NCBI GenBank assembly: GCA_965222725.1
Contig: OZ244969.1
Span: 1,178,001 to 1,242,000 of the forward strand
Direction: 5' to 3'
Length of the DNA: 64,000 bases
Source of the DNA: GCA-2748575 sp965222725
GTDB lineage: Bacteria > Pseudomonadota > Gammaproteobacteria > Pseudomonadales > Ketobacteraceae
Shown: positions 18,189-27,099 of the stretch, in pieces
Numbering within the stretch: the first letter of the stretch is position 1
Layout: the number at the start of each line of letters is the position of its first letter
Notes under the pieces: generated by a model
Told to the model about the DNA's origin: nothing
What the model saw: the letters and a program-made list of their open reading frames with translations, nothing else
Databases searched by the model: none
Position numbers and translations under genes: made by a program

Positions 18189-18962
18189 TCACATTTCCTT
18201 CGGTATGGTGATTTGCCAGTTCGGTTCCAGCCTGCCACCTTTGGCGATCAGTCGCTTGCCGGTTCCCAGTGCATACTGTTCAGGTGTCAGGTGTTTGAGC
18301 CAGGCATGCTGGTGTCGCCCGGCCAGCCACAGAAAGAGTCGTTTTACCTTGATACTGCAACAGGCTTTTAGCAAGGTATCCAGCTTGCGTGGCGACAGGT
18401 TGTGCAGACCCTGCATAAGCTGGTCGGCATGTTCAAAGCTGATGGCGCCGGGCACGGCTGCCAGAAGTTCCAGTATGGCTTTCTCTGGGCAGGAATAGTG
18501 GAGAGGCGGGAGTGATTCCTGCCAGGTGTTTTGCCGGAGATACTTGCTGTTCTGCATCACGGCATCGGGCCACAGGCGGCGCGTGCCATGCCATTCAAAC
18601 TGCACAGGCGCATCGATTCTGTCCAGCCATCGGGGTAGCGCAGAATCGGAATAGAGCTGAACCCTTGGTTTGTTGCCCTTGGGTATATAGTGACCGAGGC
18701 CTTCCAGCTCCAGCGCGGTCAAGCCTCCGATATGGATGGGATCCTCGGACATGCGCTGTAACGAGACGACAATGCTTTGCCAGGTGAGGCGGGCATCCTG
18801 CCTGGTATAAACACCTGCGGCAAGAGGGATTAGTGTCCGGCTTCGTACCGCGTTATCCAGGAAGTGCAGGCTCAGTCCCTGGCCCTCGAGCCACTGTTTA
18901 GTGGCTACCATATCCAGAGGCAGTACCGTCTTCAGCTGCTGTCGGGCTTCTGTATTCAGCAT
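18189..18962 (-). CDS. AbiEi-type antitoxin/transcriptional repressor
   Basis: A 257-residue protein upstream of the toxin in the normal AbiE order. Family members have an N-terminal winged helix that represses the operon and a C-terminal domain that neutralises the toxin. Here the N terminus (ARQQLKTVLPLDMVATKQWL, then DNAVRSRTLIPLAAGVYTR) fits that layout, and the middle holds IHIGGLTALELEGLGHYIPKG, typical of AbiEi. Start: ATG 18962; a TTG at 18974 is in frame but less likely. Its likely promoter and an inverted repeat lie within about 120 bp upstream. Confidence 0.85.
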   Translation of the reverse strand: MLNTEARQQLKTVLPLDMVATKQWLEGQGLSLHFLDNAVRSRTLIPLAAGVYTRQDARLTWQSIVVSLQRMSEDPIHIGGLTALELEGLGHYIPKGNKPRVQLYSDSALPRWLDRIDAPVQFEWHGTRRLWPDAVMQNSKYLRQNTWQESLPPLHYSCPEKAILELLAAVPGAISFEHADQLMQGLHNLSPRKLDTLLKACCSIKVKRLFLWLAGRHQHAWLKHLTPEQYALGTGKRLIAKGGRLEPNWQITIPKEM

Positions 18963-18988
18963 GACTGGTCTCAAAAGGTTTAAAAGAT

Positions 18989-19017
18989 ACTATATTTCCG
19001 TTGATTATTGACGTAAA
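18989..19017 (-). promoter_or_regulatory. Candidate AbiE promoter
   Basis: On the minus strand TTTACG (19012-19017) and TATAGT (18989-18994) are separated by 17 bp; the -10 matches five of six consensus bases. Transcription would start about 20 bases before the antitoxin ATG. The -35 lies inside the left arm of an inverted repeat, which suits autorepression. Confidence 0.55.
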
Positions 19018-19077
19018 TAAGAGATTTTTCAAACCTGGGCGAGGTGATGGTTTGCGGTTTCGTTATTTTACGTTAAT
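19007..19077. repeat. Inverted repeat upstream of the AbiE pair
   Basis: ATTGACGTAAATAA at 19007-19020 is repeated in inverse orientation as ATTAACGTAAAATAA (19063-19077), identical except for one substitution and one extra A. AbiEi proteins are known to bind inverted repeats in their own promoter, so this is a candidate operator. The surrounding 18975-19110 stretch is notably AT-rich. Confidence 0.55.
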
Positions 19078-19195
19078 TAATGCCGTGTTTTTTTGTTTAT
19101 ATAAACCGTGATGTGAAGATATGCTCCCATTTAATCCAGTACACGGATGGGGTTTTGGTTGGGGCTGTGGAAAGGCTCGGCGCTTCAGCGAAATC

Positions 19196-20062
19196 TTACT
19201 CAATATTCTGAATCTGCTCCCGCATCTGCTCGATCAGTACCTTTAACTCCACTGCCACCTGGGTAGTAATCACATGGATGGACTTGGAGCCCAGGGTGTT
19301 GGCTTCGCGGTTCAGCTCCTGCATCAGAAAATCCAGCCGTCGGCCGCTGGCACCGCCTTTTTTGAGGGTGCGTCGCACTTCTTCCACGTGGGCGTTCAGC
19401 CGGTCCAGTTCCTCGTCGATATCGGCCTTTTGTGCGATATAGACCATCTCCTGTTCCAGGCGATCCTGGTCCGGATTGGCCGCCACTTCTTCCAGCTTGC
19501 TGTTGATCCGCTCCCGCTGGGCTTTGAGGATTTCCGGCAGGTTTTCCTTGGCGATGGCCACCTGTTTCAGCACGCCATCAAGGCGGTCTTCAATCAGGGA
19601 TTTCAACTCCGCCCCTTCCCGTTCCCGGTGGGCAATAAACTCATCCAGCGTGCTGTTGAGCAGACTCATGGCCGCTTTCTGAATATGGGACATATCGGTT
19701 TCCGGGATTTCTATTACACCCTGCCAGCTCAGCAGGCTGGTGGTGGACAGGGTGCCGCTGTCGCCGGTAATGGCCTGAATCTTGTGGGCAGCAGCCAGCA
19801 GTTCCTTGACGTAGGCTTCGTTAACATGAATTTCCGAAGGTACCGCATGTTCGGTTTTCAGCTTCAGCGTGCATTCCAGCTTGCCGCGGCTCAGGCGCTT
19901 GCGCAGGGTTTCCCGGACGCCGTTTTCCAGTTCGCGAAGTTGCTCCGGGAGCCGGGGCGATACTTCCAGGTAGCGATGATTTACCGAACGGATTTCCCAG
20001 GACAGGTTGCCCCAGGATTCTTTCAGCTCCTTGCGGCTGAAGGCGGTCATGCTGCGAATCAT
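19196..20062 (-). CDS. yicC: YicC-family endoribonuclease
   Basis: A 288-residue protein of the YicC/YloC family, members of which cleave RNA. MIRSMTAFSRKE, EIRSVNHRYLEV and the C-terminal RLDFLMQELNREANTLGSKS are family signatures. The ATG at 20062 reproduces the E. coli start and length; 16 more upstream residues in frame (MGVNAPGQHG...) are not conserved. It is divergent from rph over 218 bp, a very common arrangement. Confidence 0.95.
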   Translation of the reverse strand: MIRSMTAFSRKELKESWGNLSWEIRSVNHRYLEVSPRLPEQLRELENGVRETLRKRLSRGKLECTLKLKTEHAVPSEIHVNEAYVKELLAAAHKIQAITGDSGTLSTTSLLSWQGVIEIPETDMSHIQKAAMSLLNSTLDEFIAHREREGAELKSLIEDRLDGVLKQVAIAKENLPEILKAQRERINSKLEEVAANPDQDRLEQEMVYIAQKADIDEELDRLNAHVEEVRRTLKKGGASGRRLDFLMQELNREANTLGSKSIHVITTQVAVELKVLIEQMREQIQNIE

Positions 20063-20241
20063 AGTCAGTGGTTTCCTAATGCCGTGCTGCCCGGGGGCAT
20101 TGACCCCCATGCGAATGGGAAAACCTGAGAGTTTACTTGGAATCGTTTGATTGTGCTAAGTGCAAATCATAATTCGGCTTTTACCCGTGGTACTGAGCCA
20201 GGCGCCGGGAAAAAGACCGTTTATGCACAGGATTGAGCTGG

Positions 20242-20247
20242 TATACT
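20242..20247 (+). promoter_or_regulatory. Candidate extended -10 for rph-pyrE
   Basis: TGGTATACT contains an extended -10 (TG-n) with TATACT at 20242-20247, about 35 bases before the rph start. No good -35 is seen, as expected for extended -10 promoters. Confidence 0.4.
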
Positions 20248-20280
20248 GGCGCCTCACTGAAAAACAGGGGAACACAGAAT

Positions 20281-20997
20281 ATGCGACCAAGTGGAAGAGC
20301 ACCGGATCAACTGCGCGACGTTAAAATCACCCGCAACTACACCTGCCATGCCGAAGGCTCGGTACTGGTGGAGTTCGGCAATACCAAAGTGATTTGCACG
20401 GCGTCGGTGGATGATGGCGTTCCCCGTTTCCTCAAAGGCAGTGGCCAGGGCTGGGTAACCGCGGAATACGGCATGCTGCCCCGTTCTACCGGCTCCCGTA
20501 TGGGGCGCGAAGCGTCCCGCGGCAAACAGGGTGGTCGTACCCTCGAAATCCAGCGGCTTATTGGCCGTTCACTGCGGGCTGCGGTAGACATGAAGCTGTT
20601 GGGGGAAAACACCATCTATGTGGATTGTGACGTGATCCAGGCCGATGGCGGCACCCGGACCGCATCCATCACCGGAGCCTGCGTGGCGCTGGTAGATGCG
20701 CTGAGCTGGCTGCTGGAAAAGGGCAAGATCAAGCAGGATCCGCTGCAGCGACTGATTGCCTCGGTATCGGTGGGCGTTTACAAGGGCACGCCGGTGCTGG
20801 ACCTGGACTACCCGGAAGATTCCAACGCGGAAACCGATATGAATGTGGTAATGACACAGCATGGCGGCGTGGTGGAAGTACAGGGCACCGCTGAACAGGA
20901 GGCTTTCAGCCGGGAAGAAATGAACGCCATGATGGATCTGGCGGAAAAGGGCATCAGGGAACTGGTGGCGCTGCAACAGCAGGCGCTGGGTTGGTAG
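20281..20997 (+). CDS. rph: Ribonuclease PH
   Basis: A 238-residue phosphorolytic 3'-5' exoribonuclease that trims tRNA 3' ends. MRPSGRAPDQLRDVKITR, GQGWVTAEYGMLPRST and GGTRTASITGACVAL are all conserved. The frame opens 48 bp earlier, but ATG 20281 gives the standard N terminus and exact E. coli length. pyrE starts 4 bp after its stop, as in E. coli, so the two are one operon. Confidence 0.97.
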   Translation: MRPSGRAPDQLRDVKITRNYTCHAEGSVLVEFGNTKVICTASVDDGVPRFLKGSGQGWVTAEYGMLPRSTGSRMGREASRGKQGGRTLEIQRLIGRSLRAAVDMKLLGENTIYVDCDVIQADGGTRTASITGACVALVDALSWLLEKGKIKQDPLQRLIASVSVGVYKGTPVLDLDYPEDSNAETDMNVVMTQHGGVVEVQGTAEQEAFSREEMNAMMDLAEKGIRELVALQQQALGW

Positions 20998-21001
20998 TGT
21001 C

Positions 21002-21661
21002 ATGAAAGCCTATCAGAAAGACTTTATTGAATTTGCCATTGCGCAGAATGTGTTGCGTTTTGGTGAGTTCACCCTGAAATCCGGACGCACCAGCCCCTAC
21101 TTTTTTAATGCCGGTCTGTTCCAGACCGGTAGTGCCCTCTCCAGACTGGGCCGTTGTTACGGCCAGGCCATTGCCGACAGCGGTATTGAGTTTGATGTGC
21201 TCTTTGGTCCGGCCTACAAGGGAATTCCCATTGCATCCGCGGCAGCCATTGCGCTGGCGGATCATCATGACATGGACATGCCCTGGTGCTTCAACCGCAA
21301 GGAAGCCAAGGATCATGGGGAGGGAGGAACCCTGGTGGGTGCGCCCCTGGAAGGCCAGCGGGTGCTGATTATTGATGATGTGATTACTGCCGGCACCGCG
21401 ATCCGCGAAGTCATGGCTATACTTGCTCAGGCAGGTGCCAAGCCTGCCGGGGTGGTGGTGGCTCTGGACCGGCAGGAGCGGGGCAAAGGCGAGCTGTCGG
21501 CTATTCAGGAAGTGGAGCAGGCGTTTTCCATTCCTGTGATGAGTGTGGTGGCGTTACATCAACTGGTTGATTATATTGAAGAAAAATCAAAAGAAGATGC
21601 GCAGTGGCTACCCCATCTGGAAAAAATCAGAAACTACCGTTTTCAATACGGAGTGATGTAA
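21002..21661 (+). CDS. pyrE: Orotate phosphoribosyltransferase
   Basis: A 219-residue enzyme of pyrimidine synthesis joining orotate to PRPP. The PRPP loop is VLIIDDVITAGTAI and the N-terminal LKSGRTSPYFFNAGLF is typical. Full length. Directly follows rph; the classical attenuator seen between these genes in E. coli has no room here. Confidence 0.97.
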   Translation: MKAYQKDFIEFAIAQNVLRFGEFTLKSGRTSPYFFNAGLFQTGSALSRLGRCYGQAIADSGIEFDVLFGPAYKGIPIASAAAIALADHHDMDMPWCFNRKEAKDHGEGGTLVGAPLEGQRVLIIDDVITAGTAIREVMAILAQAGAKPAGVVVALDRQERGKGELSAIQEVEQAFSIPVMSVVALHQLVDYIEEKSKEDAQWLPHLEKIRNYRFQYGVM

Positions 21662-21914
21662 AAGTTCATTAAATTTGCCGAAAAATGCGATTTGCAGCGC
21701 GAAATCGCGGACTCCTTGTGGTACCTGTACCGGGGAGGTCTAAACTGAAAGGAAACAGCGATTTATTGTCCGCTCCGGTGAACGAAATCCGATGGGCAGG
21801 TTCAAAAATCAAGGCGTATCCAAAAGGCTCTTGAAAAGCGATGCGCTGAATAAATTCGTTTCAGATATCAGGCACACCGGATGTGGACATTAAGAGGTAG
21901 TTTTCAAGCCAGCT

Positions 21915-22547
21915 ATGTTATTCAGGTTAGCAGTACTTGTTCTTGGTCTTGTTGTGGCCGCCACCAGTCTGGCCGCCGCCCGCTTCTATCGTTATGAAGA
22001 CGACAACGGGGTACGGGTGATCCGGGATACCATTCCCCCGGACAAGGTTCACAAAGGTTACGATATTCTGGGTTCCGATGGCCGCCTGATCAAACGGGTG
22101 CCAAGATCGCTGACGGAAGAAGAGTTGCAGGCTCTGGAGGAGTCAAAGGAAACCCGGGAGCAAATGGCGGAAGAGCGCGCCAGGCAAGAGGCTGCCGACA
22201 AGAAGCTGCTGACGATCTTCAGCGCCCCCAAAGATGCCGAGCGGGCCCGGGATCGCAAGATTGAGGCCCTGGACGTATTGATCAGCGTGAATCGCGGCAA
22301 TATCGTGCGTCTGCAGTCGGAATATGAACAGGCCCAGCAACAGGCTGCTGCCCGTGAACGGGCCGGTAATGCCGTACCAGAACACCTGATCGAAAAGATG
22401 GACCGGATTGATCGCCAGATCCGCAAACTTCAGGAAACCATCGACGAGAAGGAAGAGGAAAAAGAGCAGGTTCGGCAGGAATACGCCGAGGACATAGAGC
22501 GACTCAAGTTTCTGATGCGCCAGCAAGGCCGGCTGGTGGAAGAGTAG
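21915..22547 (+). CDS. Exported DUF4124-type protein with coiled coil
   Basis: A 210-residue protein. Residues 1-22 are a signal peptide (hydrophobic core LFRLAVLVLGLVVAATSLA, cleavage after AAA). A short DUF4124-like segment follows (FYRYEDDNGVRVIRDTIPPD), then about 130 residues of charged helix rich in Glu, Lys, Arg and Gln that should form a coiled coil. Function unknown; probably periplasmic. A 253-bp gap separates it from pyrE and contains a 6-bp-stem hairpin (CGATTT/AAATCG, near 21688-21707) but no clear terminator. It converges on slmA. Confidence 0.8.
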   Translation: MLFRLAVLVLGLVVAATSLAAARFYRYEDDNGVRVIRDTIPPDKVHKGYDILGSDGRLIKRVPRSLTEEELQALEESKETREQMAEERARQEAADKKLLTIFSAPKDAERARDRKIEALDVLISVNRGNIVRLQSEYEQAQQQAAARERAGNAVPEHLIEKMDRIDRQIRKLQETIDEKEEEKEQVRQEYAEDIERLKFLMRQQGRLVEE

Positions 22548-22579
22548 GTCCGACTGGTGTTTTTAAATCTGGGCCGGCA

Positions 22580-23176
22580 CTAATTTCTGAAAAGCTGGCC
22601 TTCCAGCAGGTGCCATTGCTGATTCCAGTTTTCCGTCGGCGGGCGGGTAAAACCACTGCGTACAAACTGGCAGATGCGCCCTTCCGCTGTGGCCAGAATC
22701 AGATTGGCTGTTTCCGATGCGGTCAGTGTGGTTCGCCGGCCTTCTTTCAACTCTGCTTCCCGAAGAATCTGTTTGAGCTGGGTTTCCAGCCGGTCAAATA
22801 ATTGAATCACCCGCTGCCGTAAACGGTCGGTTTCACCACTGATGGCGTCTCCCGTCAGTATCCGGGTAATGCCCGGATTGCGTTCGGCAAATCCCAGCAG
22901 CAGGGCCAGAATTTTCTGGCACTGGATCAGGGCGCTGGGTTCTTCTTTGGTAATCAGGTGAATTCGGCTGAACAGGGAATCCTCGATAAACTCGATCAGC
23001 CCCTCGAACATTTTCGCCTTGCTGGGAAAATGCCGGTAGAGGGCCGCTTCGGATACGCCCACTTCTTTCGCCAGGGCCGCGGTGGTGATGCGGCCACCGG
23101 GGGTGGCTTCCAGCATGGCAGCGAGTGACTGCAGAATCTGGTCTTTACGGGATGGCTTTTTTTGTTCGCTATTCAT
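22580..23176 (-). CDS. slmA: Nucleoid occlusion factor SlmA
   Basis: A 198-residue TetR-like DNA-binding protein that stops FtsZ assembly over the chromosome. The helix-turn-helix is ITTAALAKEVGVSEAALYRHFPSK, and RKDQILQSLA with a C-terminal helical FtsZ-binding domain match SlmA. Length equals E. coli SlmA. Lies next to pyrE/argB/coaBC as in other gammaproteobacteria. Confidence 0.95.
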   Translation of the reverse strand: MNSEQKKPSRKDQILQSLAAMLEATPGGRITTAALAKEVGVSEAALYRHFPSKAKMFEGLIEFIEDSLFSRIHLITKEEPSALIQCQKILALLLGFAERNPGITRILTGDAISGETDRLRQRVIQLFDRLETQLKQILREAELKEGRRTTLTASETANLILATAEGRICQFVRSGFTRPPTENWNQQWHLLEGQLFRN

Positions 23177-23209
23177 AGCCGTATCTTTCTAACAATGAAT
23201 TCGTCAGGT

Positions 23210-24121
23210 TTACTGGTCCTGAAGGTTGTCTCTGGTAATGAGCGTGCCCACACCCTGATCGGTAAAGATCTCCAGCATGACCGCGTGGGGTACCCGCCCG
23301 TCGATAATATGGGCGCTGGTGACACCACCGCGTACGGCATCCAGGGCGCAGTTGATTTTGGGCAGCATGCCGCCGTAGATGGTGCCGTCTTTTATCAGAT
23401 CATCCACCTGGGCGACACTGAGCCCGGTCAGTACATTGCCGGATTTGTCCTGCAAGCCGGCAATATTGGTAAGCAGCATCAGCTTTTCGGCTTTCAGTAC
23501 CTCGGCCACCTTGCCTGCCACCAGATCGGCGTTGATATTGTAAGAGGCACCGTCTTCTCCCACACCAATGGGAGCAATCACCGGAATAAAGTCGCCGTGC
23601 ACCAGCATATCCACAATCTGGGTGTTCATGGATTCCACTTCACCCACATGACCGATATCGATAATTTCCGGTGCCGTCATCTCCGGTGAGGAACGTGTTA
23701 CCTGGAGTTTTTTGGCGCGAATCAGCTGACCGTCCTTCCCGGTCAGGCCAACTGCCTGGCCACCGTTCTGATTGATCAGGTTAACGATATCCTTGTTCAC
23801 CAGGCCACCCAGTACCATCTGCACCACGTCCATGGTTTCGCTGTCAGTAACGCGCATGCCATCCACGAACTCGCTTTCCTTGCCGATTTTCTTCAGCAGT
23901 TCGCCGATCTGGGGGCCGCCACCGTGAACAATCACGGGATTGATGCCCACCAGTTTCATCATGACCACATCCCGGGCAAAACTGTTTTTCAGTTCTTCAT
24001 CGGTCATGGCGTTGCCGCCGTATTTGATCACGATAGTGCGGTTGGTGAAACGCTGGATGTAAGGCAGTGCCTCGGAAAGAACCTTGGCAATATTGAGTGC
24101 TTGATCTTTGCTTAGTGTCAT
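23210..24121 (-). CDS. argB: Acetylglutamate kinase
   Basis: A 303-residue enzyme for the second step of arginine synthesis. IVIKYGGNAM at the N terminus, VIVHGGGPQIGELL, and the NINADLVAGKVAEVL region are intact. The extra N-terminal helix (SKDQALNIAKVLSEALPYIQRF) marks the arginine-inhibited hexameric type. I take ATG 24121, because MTLSKDQ matches Pseudomonas ArgB; an ATG 12 bp upstream is possible. Sits between slmA and algC on one strand. Confidence 0.96.
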   Translation of the reverse strand: MTLSKDQALNIAKVLSEALPYIQRFTNRTIVIKYGGNAMTDEELKNSFARDVVMMKLVGINPVIVHGGGPQIGELLKKIGKESEFVDGMRVTDSETMDVVQMVLGGLVNKDIVNLINQNGGQAVGLTGKDGQLIRAKKLQVTRSSPEMTAPEIIDIGHVGEVESMNTQIVDMLVHGDFIPVIAPIGVGEDGASYNINADLVAGKVAEVLKAEKLMLLTNIAGLQDKSGNVLTGLSVAQVDDLIKDGTIYGGMLPKINCALDAVRGGVTSAHIIDGRVPHAVMLEIFTDQGVGTLITRDNLQDQ

Positions 24122-24311
24122 TGGTCTTAACATGGCAGTATAAAGTTAACAGCGCCGCCCATATGCCGGATAGTCCGGGCATGTAGCAGTCGCATTGCAG
24201 ATTCGGGCGTCGTCAGGCTTCAGAAGGCAGCTGTTCAATCGATACCCGGTGGCCGGTTACGTTGCACAGTTGTCATGGTCTTAAAGCAGAACAGGTCTAA
24301 ACCAATCTAAA

Positions 24312-27017
24312 TTAAAAAGTTACGTCCACAGATGCATCAATGGCTTTGATCTGATCACTGAAAATGCTCTTGATGCGTTCCAGGGCATCTTCAGAGTCGG
24401 CTTCAAAGCGGGCTACCAGATTGGGTGAGGTGTTGGATGCACGGATCAGGCCCCAGCCATCGGGGTAGTCGACGCGAATACCGTCAAGGGTCACCATGTT
24501 ACCATCGTTAAACTGCCCCTGCTCTGATAAACGCTTCATCAATGCAAATTTTTTATCTTCCCCCACCGGGATGGCAATTTCCGGCGTGCTGAGCTTTTCC
24601 GGTAACTCGGCAAAGACTTCTTCCACCCCCATGGGCTCCATGGATAGCACTTCCAGTAAACGGGCGGCACTGTAAATCCCGTCATCGAAACCGTACCAGC
24701 GATCATTAAAGAAAATGTGGCCACTGAATTCACCCCCGACAGCGGCTCCGGTCTCGGCCATTTTGGCCTTCATCAGGGAGTGTCCGGACGGATTCATAAT
24801 GGCGCGCCCGCCTAAATTGCTGACCAGTTCCGCCACATCGCGGGTACATTTTACGTCGTAAATAATATCGGAGCCGGGATTGCGGGACAGCAAGTCCCGG
24901 GCGTACAACATCAGTAAACGGTCGGGCCAGATGATTTTGCCGCTGCCCGTAACCACGCCCAGCCGGTCGCCGTCGCCGTCAAAGGCGATACCCAGTTCCG
25001 CACCCTGTTCCTGCACGGTTTGAATCAGTTGCTGCAGATTGTCCGGGTTGCCGGGGTCCGGGTGGTGATTGGGGAAGTTACCGTCCACATCGCCGTTCAG
25101 TGTGGTGACCATGCAGCCCAGGTTATTCATGATGTCGGTTGCCATCATGCCGGTAACACCGTTACCGCAATCGATCACCACTTTCATGGGTTTGGCCAGC
25201 ACCACATCATTCAGAATGCGGTCGGCATAATCGTTGGTGATGTCATAGGTTTCATAGTTGCCGTCCCCCTGGGACAGCTTGCCGCCTTCTATGCGTTCCC
25301 GCAGCCCCTGAATCTGGTCGCCGGACAGGGTCTGGTCGGCGATCACAATCTTGAAGCCGTTGTAGTCCGGTGGGTTATGGCTGCCGGTCACCATCACACC
25401 GCTCTGGGTATCCAGGGTTTTAGTGGCGTAGTAAAGCACGGGGGTGGGTACCATGCCGATATCAATGACCTTGATGCCGGTGGACATCAGCCCGTTCACC
25501 AGTGCCTCTGCCATGTTGCTGCTGGAGTTACGGCCGTCGCGAGCTACCAGTATGGAAGTCTGGCCCTGGGCGATGGCTTCGCTGCCAACGGCCAGGCCAA
25601 CGCTGTTGGCAATACCCTCGTCCAGATTCTGCCCCACAATGCCGCGTATGTCGTAAGCCCGGAAAATTTCTGCGGGTACGGATCTGCCTTCGTGCATGGG
25701 TACCGCTTCGCCGCCGGTATCCGCCATTTCCACCACATCCAGATCCATGGCATCCGGGCTTTCGTCATCATCAAAAGCCAGGGGGTCGCTGCCGTCGTCG
25801 CCGGAAAAAATCGAGCTGTCGTCATCATTGATATCAATGTCCAGCACATCATCTTTCTGGAACATGGGATCGCGGCCCATGGCATCGGCACCTTCTCCCG
25901 GGGCTGAATCTTTGGCTTTCAGTGCCTGGTGACGCACCTGGGAATCGTATTCTCGGAACAGCCGCTCAATGGTCTGGCCCAGGGAGGTAAAAATTTCCAG
26001 CGTGTATACCGTGTTGTGTTTGTCATGACTGGTAAGGGCGCTGAAATGCTTCGCCATGAGGGTGGCGTTGTTGGTCAGTGCCTTGCGCACCAGCAGGAAG
26101 GAAACCAGCGCAAACACCAGTACCAGCACGACAGCGCCGCCGCCCAGGGCAAAAAAGATCCCGGATTTCCGGGCCGGAATATTGGCAGCGATGCTGGGGT
26201 GGAAGCGGGCCTGCCAGTGCGTGACCGGGCCCTCGGCTGTTGCCTCGGGGTTGCTGGCGGCGGATTTGTTTCCGCTGCTGAAAAACACAAAGGCTTCGTT
26301 GTTACCAAATTGCTGAACCAGCTCCAGATAACCCCAGTCATTCTCTACCTTGGCCAGGTTGTCGGTGAGGTTCTTCAGATCAAAGGTGGCAAACACACTG
26401 CCCAGTACCTTTTCGCCATCCTTGATGGGGGCGGCGACTGTCAGGTAACGGCTGTTGCCATGGGGATGTACCTCAGGCCGCGGCGCTTCTTTCTTTTCGG
26501 CGCGGGTAATCAGGTCCAGCTGGGCAAAGCTGATGGGGGGATCGGTGTCGTCATTCTTGCGGGCCTTGCCCCGCAGAAAAACCTCCACATTGGATACCCC
26601 GGGGAACTGCTGTTCCAGAGAGCGTTCAATGGTTTCCAGGGTATCTTCATCACGGGCGATGGTAGGGGTTTTCACCCGGTCGGAGCCTGCGGTGGCCACC
26701 ACCATACGGTGCAGGGTCAAAGCCTGCTGGGAAAAGGTATGGACATAGTCCTGGGCCTTGGCCCGGGCAAACGCAGCCTGGGTTTCGTTACCGCTCTCTT
26801 GCAGCACCATCAGGTAAATCCCGGCGACGGCACCGGCCACCACCAGCGTGCATCCAAGAATGCCGGGCAGCAGGGTTTTCAGCAGCGAACCTTTGCTTTT
26901 GGCCTGCTCGGGAGCGCCGTCGGCGCCATTCTTTGCAGCTTTTTTGCCGGACTTTCCGGGTTTACCGGGCTTGTCCGCTTTACCCTTGTCGGGGTTCTTT
27001 TTCTTGCCGATCGCCAT
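24312..27017 (-). CDS. algC: Phosphomannomutase/phosphoglucomutase with membrane sensor-like N terminus
   Basis: A 901-residue protein. The last 455 residues are a complete alpha-D-phosphohexomutase: FRAYDIRGIVG, the phosphoserine loop TGSHNPPDYNGF (S546), metal loop DGDGDR and sugar loop GEFSGH. It makes mannose-1-P and glucose-1-P for LPS and exopolysaccharide. The first 445 residues are additional: a Lys/Gly-rich cytoplasmic head, membrane segment 48-72, a sensor-like extracytoplasmic region 73-285, membrane segment 286-311 and an acidic linker (388-432, many Asp). Pseudomonas AlgC annotations also include a long N-terminal part, so this is an ancestral layout, not a local fusion. A shorter start without the anchor cannot be excluded. 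Confidence 0.92.
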   Translation of the reverse strand: MAIGKKKNPDKGKADKPGKPGKSGKKAAKNGADGAPEQAKSKGSLLKTLLPGILGCTLVVAGAVAGIYLMVLQESGNETQAAFARAKAQDYVHTFSQQALTLHRMVVATAGSDRVKTPTIARDEDTLETIERSLEQQFPGVSNVEVFLRGKARKNDDTDPPISFAQLDLITRAEKKEAPRPEVHPHGNSRYLTVAAPIKDGEKVLGSVFATFDLKNLTDNLAKVENDWGYLELVQQFGNNEAFVFFSSGNKSAASNPEATAEGPVTHWQARFHPSIAANIPARKSGIFFALGGGAVVLVLVFALVSFLLVRKALTNNATLMAKHFSALTSHDKHNTVYTLEIFTSLGQTIERLFREYDSQVRHQALKAKDSAPGEGADAMGRDPMFQKDDVLDIDINDDDSSIFSGDDGSDPLAFDDDESPDAMDLDVVEMADTGGEAVPMHEGRSVPAEIFRAYDIRGIVGQNLDEGIANSVGLAVGSEAIAQGQTSILVARDGRNSSSNMAEALVNGLMSTGIKVIDIGMVPTPVLYYATKTLDTQSGVMVTGSHNPPDYNGFKIVIADQTLSGDQIQGLRERIEGGKLSQGDGNYETYDITNDYADRILNDVVLAKPMKVVIDCGNGVTGMMATDIMNNLGCMVTTLNGDVDGNFPNHHPDPGNPDNLQQLIQTVQEQGAELGIAFDGDGDRLGVVTGSGKIIWPDRLLMLYARDLLSRNPGSDIIYDVKCTRDVAELVSNLGGRAIMNPSGHSLMKAKMAETGAAVGGEFSGHIFFNDRWYGFDDGIYSAARLLEVLSMEPMGVEEVFAELPEKLSTPEIAIPVGEDKKFALMKRLSEQGQFNDGNMVTLDGIRVDYPDGWGLIRASNTSPNLVARFEADSEDALERIKSIFSDQIKAIDASVDVTF

Positions 27018-27099
27018 GCTTTGTTCCCTTGGCGTGCGTTTAATCTGAAAAAAGACTCATCCATTAAGGTTAGCAGGCTATTACGCAGCTACCTGATTC

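Noticed and set aside
18185..18238. 18-residue N-terminal extension of the AbiEii toxin
   Set aside because: It lies within the antitoxin gene; ATG 18184 directly after the antitoxin stop fits the usual AbiE layout.
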